Source: Microcoleus vaginatus PCC 9802 (GTDB lineage: Bacteria; Cyanobacteriota; Cyanobacteriia; Cyanobacteriales; Microcoleaceae). From it: a stretch of DNA of 64,000 nt. Location of the stretch: positions 1,375,001 through 1,439,000 of the forward strand of contig CP031740.1 of the NCBI GenBank assembly GCA_022701275.1. The letters are read 5' to 3'. Shown here piece after piece: positions 40,201-49,215 of the stretch. The notes under the pieces are model-generated. The model made no database searches. It saw only the letters and a list, made by a program, of their open reading frames with translations, and was not told the DNA's origin. The position numbers were made by a program, and so were the translations under genes. The first letter of the stretch is position 1; each line of letters opens with the position of its first letter.

Positions 40201-41274
40201 GTTTCCATTCAATTAGTTTCCCCAACGAGTGGGGAGATATCAAAACCCAGTCCTTAAAAGATTTCAATCGGCTGGTAATGTTTCCATTCAATTAGTTTCC
40301 CCAACGAGTGGGGAGGCAAAATCAAACTAAGTTATGTCTTTCTAAGTCTAAAGTTTCCATTCAATTAGTTTCCCCAACGAGTGGGGAGTAGAGAAGTACA
40401 ACACATAATTCGAGTTTTGAAAGCACATGAACTAGCGTTTCCATTCAATTAGTTTCCCCAACGAGTGGGGAGTTGATTGTGATCGCATCATTTACATCAG
40501 CAAAGATCACCGCAAGTTTCCATTCAATTAGTTTCCCCAACGAGTGGGGAGTCTTCGTTCCCCGGTCTTTGTCGGTTGTGCTCGTGGCGTTGATGCTGCT
40601 TTGTTTCCATTCAATTAGTTTCCCCAACGAGTGGGGAGTTGAAAATTATCGAAATGCTTGAAGGAGCGGTCAAACTGTTTCCATTCAATTAGTTTCCCCA
40701 ACGAGTGGGAAGTCCGATCAAGATTTGTGAAAAGTCCCGACGGATTGGCATTAGTTGGGCGGATGCGTTTCCATTCAATTAGTTTCCCCAACGAGTGGGG
40801 AGTCTTTCGATCCTCGTGAAAAATGGGCGTACCAGATATTCAAGTTTCCATTCAATTAGTTTCCCCAACGAGTGGGGAGTAAAACAAGCCCTAATCAATA
40901 GGGTTCACAGATTGCGACTAGATATGTTTCCATTCAATTAGTTTCCCCAACGAGTGGGGAGTTGCTAGCGGTTTTTCCGCTAGTAGCTTCCGTCTGGGAA
41001 ATTGCAGATGCGTTTCCATTCAATTAGTTTCCCCAACGAGTGGGGAGTATGGCGCAGATACGCAAGTCAATGATCGAGAATACTACACTACAGTTTCCAT
41101 TCAATTAGTTTCCCCAACGAGTGGGGAGTGGGGATTACAAGTTTCGTGGTGAGTGGTTGAAAAATGAGTTTCCATTCAATTAGTTTCCCCAACGAGTGGG
41201 GAGTACACTTGGATCGTGATGGATGTCGCCGGAGCAAAGTTTCCATTCAATTAGTTTCCCCAACGAGTGGGGAG
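40201..41274 (-). CRISPR. CRISPR array, 14 repeats of 36-37 bp, 13 spacers
   Basis: Repeats start at 40201, 40280, 40353, 40438, 40516, 40603, 40677, 40767, 40844, 40926, 41012, 41093, 41168 and 41239. On the plus strand they begin GTTTCCATTCAATTAGTTTC and end CAACGAGTGGGGAG. All are identical except the one at 40677 (GGGAAG). Spacers are 35-54 bp. A T follows 12 of the 14; the two leftmost have A or G, so the left end is probably the older end. On the minus strand the repeat ends AATGGAAAC, typical of a cyanobacterial crRNA 5' handle. The array is therefore taken to be transcribed leftward, like the Cmr operon. Orientation is inferred. Confidence 0.95.
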
Positions 41275-41574
41275 TCCTCCACATTAAACCTCATACAGCG
41301 CAAGATGTCTACAGGCAGTTTGCGAGGGGGTCGAAAATTTTCCTGACTAACGCCGCCCATCTCCGGCTCAAAATAGCTGAAACCCTTGTCCAGCAATATA
41401 TCGAGGGGGTCAACCGCAGAATCAGTATTTTAGCGATTTGCGTACCCCCTCGCAAGTTTCAGATAATCACAGACTTCGGCAACTCAGTAATTGATGGGCC
41501 CACACCCCAAGTTTCCTCCTGACTCAAAGTATGGCGCGACACCGGATAAAAGCGGATGCTGCGATATATCAATT
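41275..41574 (-). promoter_or_regulatory. Probable CRISPR leader with perfect 12-bp inverted repeat
   Basis: 300 bp between the array and the last operon gene. TTGCGAGGGGGT near 41321-41332 and ACCCCCTCGCAA near 41444-41455 are perfect inverted copies, and a third related GAGGGGGTC lies near 41403-41411. Such blocks resemble leaders of other cyanobacterial arrays as I recall them. If the array is read on the minus strand, this is the leader; a promoter sequence could not be fixed. No coding sequence. Confidence 0.55.
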
Positions 41575-43149
41575 TTAGGTTGGAATGTTGTTAGGGTCGA
41601 TCGCCTCTACTAATTCCTCATGCACTTTCGCCATCAAACTAGCTTCTTCAAGCGATGTAAATTCTTGTAGCAAATCTGGTTTGGCAATAAAATTCATGCA
41701 GCTTAAAATCCGCTGTTTCCACTCATCTTTATTTTGAGTATCCCAAGCAGCAAAAACCTCTGATTCTTGTAAACCTTCTAGACGATGAAAGCAATTATTG
41801 CGTTCTTTTTTAGCAACTTCCCAAACAGTTTTAATGTCGGGATGGTTTTGCCAATCAGGTCGAGCTTGTTTTAGCAACTCATAAAGTTGATCGCCATACA
41901 GTCCTAAACTGCGCCATTTTTGAAAGTTTTTTTGCAGATTTTCAGAGAGTGCATTTAAGTAGTTAGGTAATTCTTGACAAATGGAAATCTTAATTTGAAG
42001 TCCATAGGTTGGATGTTGAACGATGTGAGAACGAAAACGCTTTTCCGCCCATTTAATAATCGAGCCTTCAGCAGCACGGAAGCTATGAAATAACGCATCA
42101 ACCGTACTGCCTTGTTCCAAGCGAATCCAAGCGAGATAGATTGATTCATATCCTGACTGATACCACGGAAAATTATGGACTGGTAACAATTTGCGATCGG
42201 CTAAAATTTTCTTGAATTTTTGAAATTCAGCAAAATTCCACTGTTCACCTGCATCTAGTAAATCTTTGATGCGTTTCTCTTTAGGATTATTTGGAGCTAT
42301 TTTAGTCAGCCCTAAAATATCGCGAACACCTGCATAGTCATGCCGCTCCAAAAGTGCATTTGCTTCCTGTAGTTGAATAGCTCCGAGATAAGTAGAACGA
42401 GGTATCTTACGAGTTTCTAGATTATACTCATTGCTAACTAAAAACTCGACATTGTTTCTAAACCGTGCCAAGGTGACAAACTGTACAGCCGATGAAATTG
42501 CTGGAGTTCCTGCTTGATGGCTAACATATACCGTCTTAATTTCTTCATTTTTGATTTCTTCACCATCAAACTTAAAACTGTGTAGCTTTTCACGAACCAA
42601 GTCGAGAACGTAGTTCCAATCATCTAGTCCTTTATCCGCAGATGTCGGAGACAAAAAAACTGGTTTGCATTTTGCTTCCGGGAATTTCTCCTGAAAATAC
42701 CTCTTCAAAATAGGCTCCAACTTGCAGGTATCTTGCCAGTAAGCACATTTCGGTTTCCGTCTCGCTTTGTTATCTTTGAAAATCTCAGATTGATCTGTTA
42801 GTATAATAGCGATCGCATCTGGGTGAGATATTTTGAACTCTCCCAGAAAATTATCTAGCAGGGGAAAGGTTAAATACGACCAAATTTCATCTTGTACTTT
42901 CAAAGAACTTGACTCATAAACCGTCCCCAAAGCTCTTGCTTCAATCCGGTAAGACTCATCACTCTTATTAGAAGATGTCTTGGGTACAAAAATTAGATCG
43001 TGGCACTCTTCCTTAATCGCCTCATCATACCATTCAGACCAAACCTTATCGCTTCTTTGCTTCTCAGTTAGGCCCTTTTCACGATTTATTTGCTCGCTCT
43101 CAAGTTGCACATCACTGCTACCGATTGTGACAATCCAAATATTCATCAT
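41575..43149 (-). CDS. CARF-HEPN ribonuclease, Csm6/Csx1-like CRISPR effector
   Basis: 524 residues from the ATG at 43149, which overlaps the upstream stop codon (ATGA). The N-terminal half is a CARF-type Rossmann domain starting MNIWIVTIGSSDVQL, with the ligand-loop segment SHQAGTPAISSAVQF (209-223, counting from MNIW). The C-terminal half is helical with a HEPN R-x4-H motif, Arg449 to His454 (RNNCFH). In the family, cyclic oligoadenylate made by Cas10 binds CARF and switches on HEPN RNase activity. It is last in the cmr operon, nearest the array. The exact subfamily (Csm6 or Csx1) could not be decided. Confidence 0.85.
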   Translation of the reverse strand: MMNIWIVTIGSSDVQLESEQINREKGLTEKQRSDKVWSEWYDEAIKEECHDLIFVPKTSSNKSDESYRIEARALGTVYESSSLKVQDEIWSYLTFPLLDNFLGEFKISHPDAIAIILTDQSEIFKDNKARRKPKCAYWQDTCKLEPILKRYFQEKFPEAKCKPVFLSPTSADKGLDDWNYVLDLVREKLHSFKFDGEEIKNEEIKTVYVSHQAGTPAISSAVQFVTLARFRNNVEFLVSNEYNLETRKIPRSTYLGAIQLQEANALLERHDYAGVRDILGLTKIAPNNPKEKRIKDLLDAGEQWNFAEFQKFKKILADRKLLPVHNFPWYQSGYESIYLAWIRLEQGSTVDALFHSFRAAEGSIIKWAEKRFRSHIVQHPTYGLQIKISICQELPNYLNALSENLQKNFQKWRSLGLYGDQLYELLKQARPDWQNHPDIKTVWEVAKKERNNCFHRLEGLQESEVFAAWDTQNKDEWKQRILSCMNFIAKPDLLQEFTSLEEASLMAKVHEELVEAIDPNNIPT

Positions 43150-44891
43150 TGCTCCTCTCCCCACAGTAGGTTAAATCCATCAGGTTGGGTATTCAGAAAA
43201 TCCAAAAAATCATTTGACTCCCTTGAACCATCTGGAAAGAGCGCGATCAGTTCCAAATAGCGAGGAGTTGGTTTAATAATCGGCTTTCTCGGATTTTCAG
43301 GATTGTTTTTAACAACGATCAAAGGGTAAAGCCGATGCCAGATCAGACTAATTTGCTTAAGGCTTCCTGTTACAGATGATGGATAAATTGAGCCTTCTCG
43401 CTGAATGCCTGGTATTTTTTGTTGGTATGGTTCGTGAAACCAGCGCACGGCCGCACTTTCATCAGTATTGTCTGCAATTCGACCCCAAACCTGAACATTA
43501 CTTGGATGCCAAGCTTCTCGCCAATCTTTTGCCCATTCAGTTTGTCGTAGCGGCTTGTTTTGAGATTGTATCCACTCTCTAGCTATTTGTCGGACTCTCT
43601 CTAAAAATTCACCTACCTTCTCTAATCGGCTAACCTGCACATTTCGTGATTGTGTATTCTCTCCTAACCATTGCCAGTGACAACCAATCAATGCTTTGTA
43701 GTTATTTTCGTAATATTCTTCAAAAAATTTGCGGTGATCCACTCGCCGCCATGATTTACCAAATCCTCCCATAACCATTGCAAACTGCATTAACTTGCTA
43801 ACCAACTTTTTCAGAAGAGATTCTTGTTCGGGGTCAGATAATGGTTTAGCTAAAAACCAAATCAGTTCTCCCTCAACTTCGCAGGCAGGTTGAGCATACT
43901 TCCCAGAACCAAAAGATTTTATCTCTAATTTAGAAGCATGAAATTGGAACCCTAGCAACCCGACAGTTGCTTCTTTTTGCTGGATACCTCCAAACAAGTT
44001 CTGTACTAATTCTTCGGCGGTTTTACTATCTGTTAGGCCGCCAAAAATCCTTAAGGCATGACCGCGCAGTGCAGATCGAAAAATGTTAGGACGAAACTCT
44101 CCCGTACCATCAATCCGTTTAGCAGCTTGTCCTTGTCCTTTGAGTTTTGCCCGATAAACAATCGGGTGAGAAGTTTTGGTAATTTGTCCGTAACCTGTAG
44201 AGACTTTTGAACCTAATCCGGCCGCGATGGCTGCTTCCCAAATTTGCCAAATTTGCTGCCACCGATCCGATGATAGCGGTTTAGAACAGGAGATAGCAAA
44301 TCTTAGGGTCGGCTGGTAAAGAGAAACTTGAGCATATGCACTCTCCCCTCTTGGTTTCTCATCAGTATCGCGAGTCATAACTTGCCAACCCTGTTGAGGA
44401 TGAACTAAGTCTAGTAAGCCTTGTGTCCAATCATTAGTAGGATAAGCGCCCTGAAACCGCAAAATACCTGGTGTAATTTCAGACTCATCGCCGCAATAAT
44501 TATTACAGGTTCCTAGCGGTATATCACCTGCTTTTTCCGCTTGTTCGCAAGCTTGGCGAAACGCTCCTTTCATACTGCTACCAGGATAAAAGGGCATCCC
44601 TGAAGCACCGATTACAGGACGAAGCATTCCATCATCTTGCCCGCCATTGGTGAGAAACCGCCAAGAGATTTGATAAGATTTTGCTCCGTATGTCTCAGTC
44701 TGTACGTCTTGTGCATCTTCCGCAGAAATAAACTCAGCTTTGTCAGTCCATTCATCTGCCCACCTTTCAACATCTTGTTGTTCGCCTGCCCTTTTCTTGT
44801 CAGGGTCAAGATATTGCAGTTGCGATCGCCCCTGCACCTGTGCCCGAAACATCATGGGAATCTTTTTGTGTGCATTAGGAATCAATTTCAT
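43146..44891 (-). CDS. Two-RAMP Cmr protein (Cmr6-like plus Cmr1-like)
   Basis: 581 residues, about twice a normal Cmr6. The first half has the RAMP glycine loop PFYPGSSMKGAFRQ (about 104-117) and GLGSKVSTGYGQI, as in Cmr6. The second half has FRPNIFRSALRGHALRIFGG and FGGFGKSWRR-like segments, as in Cmr1. No separate cmr1 or cmr6 gene is present, so this protein probably fills both positions in the complex. Its ATG overlaps the cmr5 stop (ATGA). The Cmr6/Cmr1 split is by eye. Confidence 0.75.
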   Translation of the reverse strand: MKLIPNAHKKIPMMFRAQVQGRSQLQYLDPDKKRAGEQQDVERWADEWTDKAEFISAEDAQDVQTETYGAKSYQISWRFLTNGGQDDGMLRPVIGASGMPFYPGSSMKGAFRQACEQAEKAGDIPLGTCNNYCGDESEITPGILRFQGAYPTNDWTQGLLDLVHPQQGWQVMTRDTDEKPRGESAYAQVSLYQPTLRFAISCSKPLSSDRWQQIWQIWEAAIAAGLGSKVSTGYGQITKTSHPIVYRAKLKGQGQAAKRIDGTGEFRPNIFRSALRGHALRIFGGLTDSKTAEELVQNLFGGIQQKEATVGLLGFQFHASKLEIKSFGSGKYAQPACEVEGELIWFLAKPLSDPEQESLLKKLVSKLMQFAMVMGGFGKSWRRVDHRKFFEEYYENNYKALIGCHWQWLGENTQSRNVQVSRLEKVGEFLERVRQIAREWIQSQNKPLRQTEWAKDWREAWHPSNVQVWGRIADNTDESAAVRWFHEPYQQKIPGIQREGSIYPSSVTGSLKQISLIWHRLYPLIVVKNNPENPRKPIIKPTPRYLELIALFPDGSRESNDFLDFLNTQPDGFNLLWGEEQ

Positions 44892-45313
44892 TGACGACCC
44901 TCCCGAACTTTATAGCGTTGCGTCCACCACACAAGACAATCGCACAATTGAGTCAAAACTGCGATCGCCACTCGCTGATCTTCCACAGGCAATGCCCAGA
45001 GACTTTCAGACATCGCCTGAATTTCTCTAGTCGGAATCTTGCCATTACTATCAGGATGTAAAGGCTCGTTGGGAATTGTCACCCCTCCCTTCTCCATGAT
45101 TGTTTCTAGAGCGTCCCAGGTTTCTTTCCAGAAAATTGATTTGTTTTCTTCTTTACCTTTAAGTCGCAAGTGCTCGCCCCAAAAGCGCTCTAACCCATAA
45201 GCTACAGCCATTCGCATATTATGGGACTGGTTGAGGGATTTTGGATCGCGCTCCCGTGCGTTGAGCACTAACTTTTGAGCAGCGCGATCGAGTTCGTAAG
45301 ATTTCCAACCCAT
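44888..45313 (-). CDS. cmr5: Cmr5, small subunit of type III-B complex
   Basis: 141 residues from the ATG at 45313 (TAATG overlap with the cmr4 stop); the longer frame to 45346 is unlikely. All-helical, beginning GWKSYELDRAAQKLVL, with the family's helical bundle and a C-terminal Trp pair (VWWTQRYKV). Its place between Cmr4 and Cmr6-like genes supports the call. It should form the inner filament of the complex with Cmr4. Confidence 0.85.
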   Translation of the reverse strand: MGWKSYELDRAAQKLVLNARERDPKSLNQSHNMRMAVAYGLERFWGEHLRLKGKEENKSIFWKETWDALETIMEKGGVTIPNEPLHPDSNGKIPTREIQAMSESLWALPVEDQRVAIAVLTQLCDCLVWWTQRYKVREGRQ

Positions 45314-46143
45314 TACTGATAATCTCCTGAAAGCGATACAAGACAACGACCAAAACCAATTGATTCCAAACCGCCGAAATATAACTCTGATGAATTCTCA
45401 TTTTCACCAAAGGGTTTCCAATCGGTTTGCTTCAACGCGATCGGAAATACTAAAATACTTCCTTCTGGCAAAGCTTCAGTATTGAAAAAAGCACCACCAT
45501 CAACTTTTTTTTCGTTGGGTTTTTCTTTCGATCCCAATTTGACGCGACTCTGGCGATACAGTGCCATATCGTGCAGCATCGCAATATCGTTATCGTGAAC
45601 CACGACTAACTTATTAGCATCTAAATCTGTCGTCTCCGCGGGAATCCAAGCTGATAAATCCTCCTCATGCTCAATTTCAAGAAACCCTAGATTGAAAAAG
45701 AGAATTTTGCCTCGGTCTTTCATTGGCCGACCCTGTAAACCTTTCTGTGCCGTGTAAGGTTCAGGAATATCTGCTGTCACGCCTGCAATGCGTTTAAACC
45801 GTTTCAACAGTAGAGGGCAACTTACCCAAACTACAGGCTGGCCAGGACAGAACACCGGGAACCAAACCAGTGAAGCATATTCAAACTTCACAAGTGCTTC
45901 GGTTGTCCCGCCATCCGAACGACCATCAACGGCTTCATGTCCGTACCATATTTGTTCTTCGCCCGGTTCCCTATCTCTCAAATCTGCGCGAAACCGTCCC
46001 CGAATAGAACTGCCTGGAATAATCCCTGTTTGCGTAAACTGATCGCGAAAAATCAGGTTGAGATTGCCCGTTTCTTCCCCTGCGGTTGCCCCAACATGGA
46101 CAGGTGCAAGGGTTTCAATTACTCCGTAAGCTTTGCGGTACAT
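45313..46143 (-). CDS. cmr4: Cmr4, backbone RAMP subunit of type III-B complex
   Basis: 276 residues. N-terminal APVHVGATAGEETG, then GIIPGSSIRGRFR, the RAMP loop, and a C-terminal GGLESIGFGRCLV glycine loop. In studied Cmr4 proteins an Asp in the loop between these (the VVDxPIxRE segment) cuts target RNA. Here that stretch reads GNLNLIFRD, with Asn or Leu where the Asp is expected. The start overlaps the cmr3 end by 25 bp. If the residue is truly absent, the complex would bind but not cut RNA. Confidence 0.85.
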   Translation of the reverse strand: MYRKAYGVIETLAPVHVGATAGEETGNLNLIFRDQFTQTGIIPGSSIRGRFRADLRDREPGEEQIWYGHEAVDGRSDGGTTEALVKFEYASLVWFPVFCPGQPVVWVSCPLLLKRFKRIAGVTADIPEPYTAQKGLQGRPMKDRGKILFFNLGFLEIEHEEDLSAWIPAETTDLDANKLVVVHDNDIAMLHDMALYRQSRVKLGSKEKPNEKKVDGGAFFNTEALPEGSILVFPIALKQTDWKPFGENENSSELYFGGLESIGFGRCLVSLSGDYQ

Positions 46144-47261
46144 TGCGGTAATCCTTGAATATCAATGGGTAAACACAAACCACACCCCAAATGTTTGAGG
46201 TGAAATCCTTCTTTTGGGAACCACTCGTCTGGGAAATCCCACCAAGTAAGTTCGAGGGGATGTTTGAAAACATAAACGCTTCCTGCTGGAACGGCGTAGC
46301 GTCCCCGGCTGAGTCGCCCGGTTTTTTTGGCATCGCAGCGCGAGCCCTCACCTTCTGTTTCTTCCTCTTTCCTGGAATGACCGATGCGATAGCGGTAGGG
46401 AACTGGTTTATCGGTCAACATTTTGAGTCCTTGCCGAGGAAAACTGGGATGGTGAGGGTAACGGTAGGATAATTTATTCGACCCCCAGACTCCAGGTGCA
46501 ATCAGAGCAAAGGCTTGTTGAATCTTATTCTTAGAGTTAAGTAATCGATTGATTTTGTGTTTTTCTGAGATCAAGTGACTTTCAATTTCCACCAGATGTC
46601 CTTCACCGCCCAATCGATACCACCCATTAGGTATTTCATAGTTAGATAGATATACTAAACAGTAATCTTCAGGAATCTGCACGGCGCTTTCTAAGAAAAG
46701 TCCGTTCTTTTCGACAACGTGACGCTCCTGGGCCTTGATTTTGGGATGCAGAAAGGAGACAAATTCCCACGGTGCTTTGGCGATCGCTTTTCTTTCTCGC
46801 AGTTCTTCGGCGGGTAAATTCCAGGCATCAATCGACTGCCAACTATATTCTGGTTTCAAATCTTTGTTCTGGCGCTCCCACTGATGCTGACCCAGACACC
46901 ATTTATCCTCATCTGCTCGAACAATCCCTGGTTCATCAGATTTCTTTTTCACAAAAACCCATTCATCATCCTCTTTTTCAGCAATTACTTGATGCCAGGG
47001 AATCGGCACGTAGAATTGTTTAGGTGTATCCTGTTTTGCCCAAAAAGGGCCTGAAATTACGAGGTGATCTCTAAGCTCTTGGTGAGAAGCAAACTTCTGT
47101 TCGCGATTGGCATTCAAAAACAGTCCAGCGATCGCGGCGCTATCCGGTGGAAACTTACTACCCGATCGCCCGACTAGATTCTCTGGAGACAGAAAAGCTC
47201 CCGCACTGCCATACATGAATCCCAAAGGGGAAACCGTAATTAAATATTGGAATTTTGACAT
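46119..47261 (-). CDS. cmr3: Cmr3, crRNA-handle-binding RAMP subunit
   Basis: 380 residues from the ATG at 47261 (MSKFQYLITVSPLGFMYGS), overlapping cas10 by 22 bp; an ATG three codons upstream is possible. N-terminal RAMP domain with FLSPENLVGRSGSKFPPDSAAIAGLF, the Cmr3 pattern, and a C-terminal glycine-rich stretch (GRLSRGRYAVPAGSVYVF). Family members bind Cas10 and the crRNA 5' handle. Its position directly after cas10 agrees. Confidence 0.85.
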   Translation of the reverse strand: MSKFQYLITVSPLGFMYGSAGAFLSPENLVGRSGSKFPPDSAAIAGLFLNANREQKFASHQELRDHLVISGPFWAKQDTPKQFYVPIPWHQVIAEKEDDEWVFVKKKSDEPGIVRADEDKWCLGQHQWERQNKDLKPEYSWQSIDAWNLPAEELRERKAIAKAPWEFVSFLHPKIKAQERHVVEKNGLFLESAVQIPEDYCLVYLSNYEIPNGWYRLGGEGHLVEIESHLISEKHKINRLLNSKNKIQQAFALIAPGVWGSNKLSYRYPHHPSFPRQGLKMLTDKPVPYRYRIGHSRKEEETEGEGSRCDAKKTGRLSRGRYAVPAGSVYVFKHPLELTWWDFPDEWFPKEGFHLKHLGCGLCLPIDIQGLPQCTAKLTE

Positions 47262-48967
47262 AGCTGCCATCCCACTAGAACAAGGTCATCGATCCAATTC
47301 ACGATCGCAGAGTCAGAGTTATCCCCTGCCAAATCGATCCATTTCCTTTCTTGCTTAAACTTCTCTCCGGCGTTATCGAAATATAAATTGAATAGAGCAA
47401 GAGCTAGTTCCTTGTTGATAGAAAGCTCTTCCATTTCTTGAAGTCTAATTGCATGACGCGCTTTTAGTTGCGCCCAATCGTTGTAGATGTGAGTCCAGTT
47501 GGGTTTTTCTCCCCAAGTTTTACCATCTCGATCGCGATAAATCCTCAACACATGAAGATAGTCCCAAGGACAAGTCCACTGCACAAATTGACCGCTGTTA
47601 AAAACTACTCGAAGTGTAACCCGATCGCGCCCCAAACTTTTTGCCCGTTTTTCCGCCTCCCGACAGTGTTGCAAAATATCTCGCTGTGGAACCTGATGCC
47701 CCGCCCAAACAAAACCTACACTATAGGTAAAATCTAGATTAAATTCCTGCTTAATTGTGTTTTGATGATCTTTCCAGTGGTCTTCTAGGGTTAACAACCA
47801 ATTCAAAGCCTCTATCGGTTTCACTTTCTCAGGCTTTTCTTGTGTATCAGTTTTCTCACTGTAAAGCACTCCGAGAAAGTCATCGCCACCAGCATAGATG
47901 ACACGACCTTTACCTTGAGGAAATAAATCTTTTTTATTCTGAAAACCTTTTCCCCAATTCCTCATTAACTCAGTGAAGCTTTTGAGGTCATGTTCTTGCT
48001 TGTTTTCATCATTTTCAGGGCGCGTGGCAAGTTCTTTAAGCTTATCTCCAACCTTGTCGCCATCGCCCATAAACCAGCCTGTCCAGTATCCGGCTTCACG
48101 ATTAATATCTTTGAACTCTGGGTCATCTGGTTTCTTCTTCAGTTTCTCGATACCGATGTCATCAGCGATTTTGTCGTAGGTGACTAAACGCTTCACCAAT
48201 TCTGGAATACTCAGACGCTCGTTAAATGCAATATATTTCCCAATATCATCAGGCTTAGATTTCTCATATTCTCTCAAGTTTTCCAGCGATAGGCTTGGTT
48301 TCCCAACCCTGTAATCTGGGTTGTCCAGCAGCCAAGACAATCGGCGATAAAAAAGTTCTTGATCTTCTTGTTCTTGTCTTGTGAGCGATCGCCCTGGTTC
48401 TTTTGACTCTTTACCTAGTTGATGCCATGCGATCGCATCTGTCCCAGTCAGACTCGAACTCTCACCCATCCAGTTGATAGCTGTCCAATCTCGCTTTAGC
48501 TTGCGAGTCTCCAAGTCATCCATTGCCTTTTTGATGGCTTCTTTTTCAGATTCACCGTATCCCCAAAAAATTTCCCAGGTATAGCTTCCCCATCGTTCCC
48601 ACTCTCCTTTTTGTCGGCCTTTTTTATCTTCTGTTTGTGACCAGTAATATTGGCCTTTTGGGATGTCAAGATTGTCTTCTATCCACTCGCGGCAAACCTT
48701 TAAGATTTCTTGCCATTCTTTTAAGAGAGTATTTTGGACATCATTGCGCTCAAATTTTCCCTTAATGAGAATTCGGTTTGGCATTCCTTCTTGTATAGTA
48801 GGCAATCCAGGGGAAATCACCTTAAGTCCTAAAGACTCTGCTTTTTGTACAAGCTTAAAACTCAAAAAAGATAAAATCAGCGAGGCCCCATACAAATCTC
48901 GGAGTTTGCGGGATTTCTCGATAAAGCCTTGAACGGGTGCAAAGGCGATCGCAGTGTATGCAGACAT
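47240..48967 (-). CDS. cas10: Cas10 (Cmr2), HD-less type III-B large subunit with GGDD cyclase motif
   Basis: 575 residues from the ATG at 48967 (MSAYTAIAFAPVQGFIEKSR); the frame is open 10 codons further. The usual N-terminal HD nuclease domain is absent: the protein starts directly at the Cmr2 N-terminal fold. First palm has GDGDKVG at 301-307, the second has GGDD at 360-363 (IYAGGDDFLG), the active site for cyclic oligoadenylate synthesis. A helical C-terminal domain follows. It is the first gene of the operon and pairs functionally with the CARF-HEPN protein. DNA cleavage is not expected. Confidence 0.88.
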   Translation of the reverse strand: MSAYTAIAFAPVQGFIEKSRKLRDLYGASLILSFLSFKLVQKAESLGLKVISPGLPTIQEGMPNRILIKGKFERNDVQNTLLKEWQEILKVCREWIEDNLDIPKGQYYWSQTEDKKGRQKGEWERWGSYTWEIFWGYGESEKEAIKKAMDDLETRKLKRDWTAINWMGESSSLTGTDAIAWHQLGKESKEPGRSLTRQEQEDQELFYRRLSWLLDNPDYRVGKPSLSLENLREYEKSKPDDIGKYIAFNERLSIPELVKRLVTYDKIADDIGIEKLKKKPDDPEFKDINREAGYWTGWFMGDGDKVGDKLKELATRPENDENKQEHDLKSFTELMRNWGKGFQNKKDLFPQGKGRVIYAGGDDFLGVLYSEKTDTQEKPEKVKPIEALNWLLTLEDHWKDHQNTIKQEFNLDFTYSVGFVWAGHQVPQRDILQHCREAEKRAKSLGRDRVTLRVVFNSGQFVQWTCPWDYLHVLRIYRDRDGKTWGEKPNWTHIYNDWAQLKARHAIRLQEMEELSINKELALALFNLYFDNAGEKFKQERKWIDLAGDNSDSAIVNWIDDLVLVGWQLCQNSNI

Positions 48968-49215
48968 AAATTCAATTTTAAGGCGGGCAATGCCCACCTG
49001 AATGCTGCTGGTAGTCTCCCAAGTAGCTAACTGCTTAAGCCCTACTCAACTCAATATATCAGCCGAGCCAGCTTCATGTCTCCAAATTCACAATATTTAT
49101 AAAACTCTTTTCAAAAGCTAAACTGTTGCAAATAAAGGGTTTCAGTTATTTGTATATTTTTATGTCAATATTGTCTTTTACTTGACTTTTCCGGAAGTTA
49201 CCCGATACACCCCTC
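48968..49215. promoter_or_regulatory. Divergent promoter region of cmr operon and WYL regulator
   Basis: 248 bp between two divergent starts. A perfect TTGACA (minus strand, near 49160-49165) is a candidate -35 box for the cas operon, though no good -10 follows at 17 bp. An imperfect inverted repeat TAAACTG (49119-49125) / CAGTTA (49143-49148) could be an operator for the adjacent WYL protein. Both are tentative. Confidence 0.4.
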
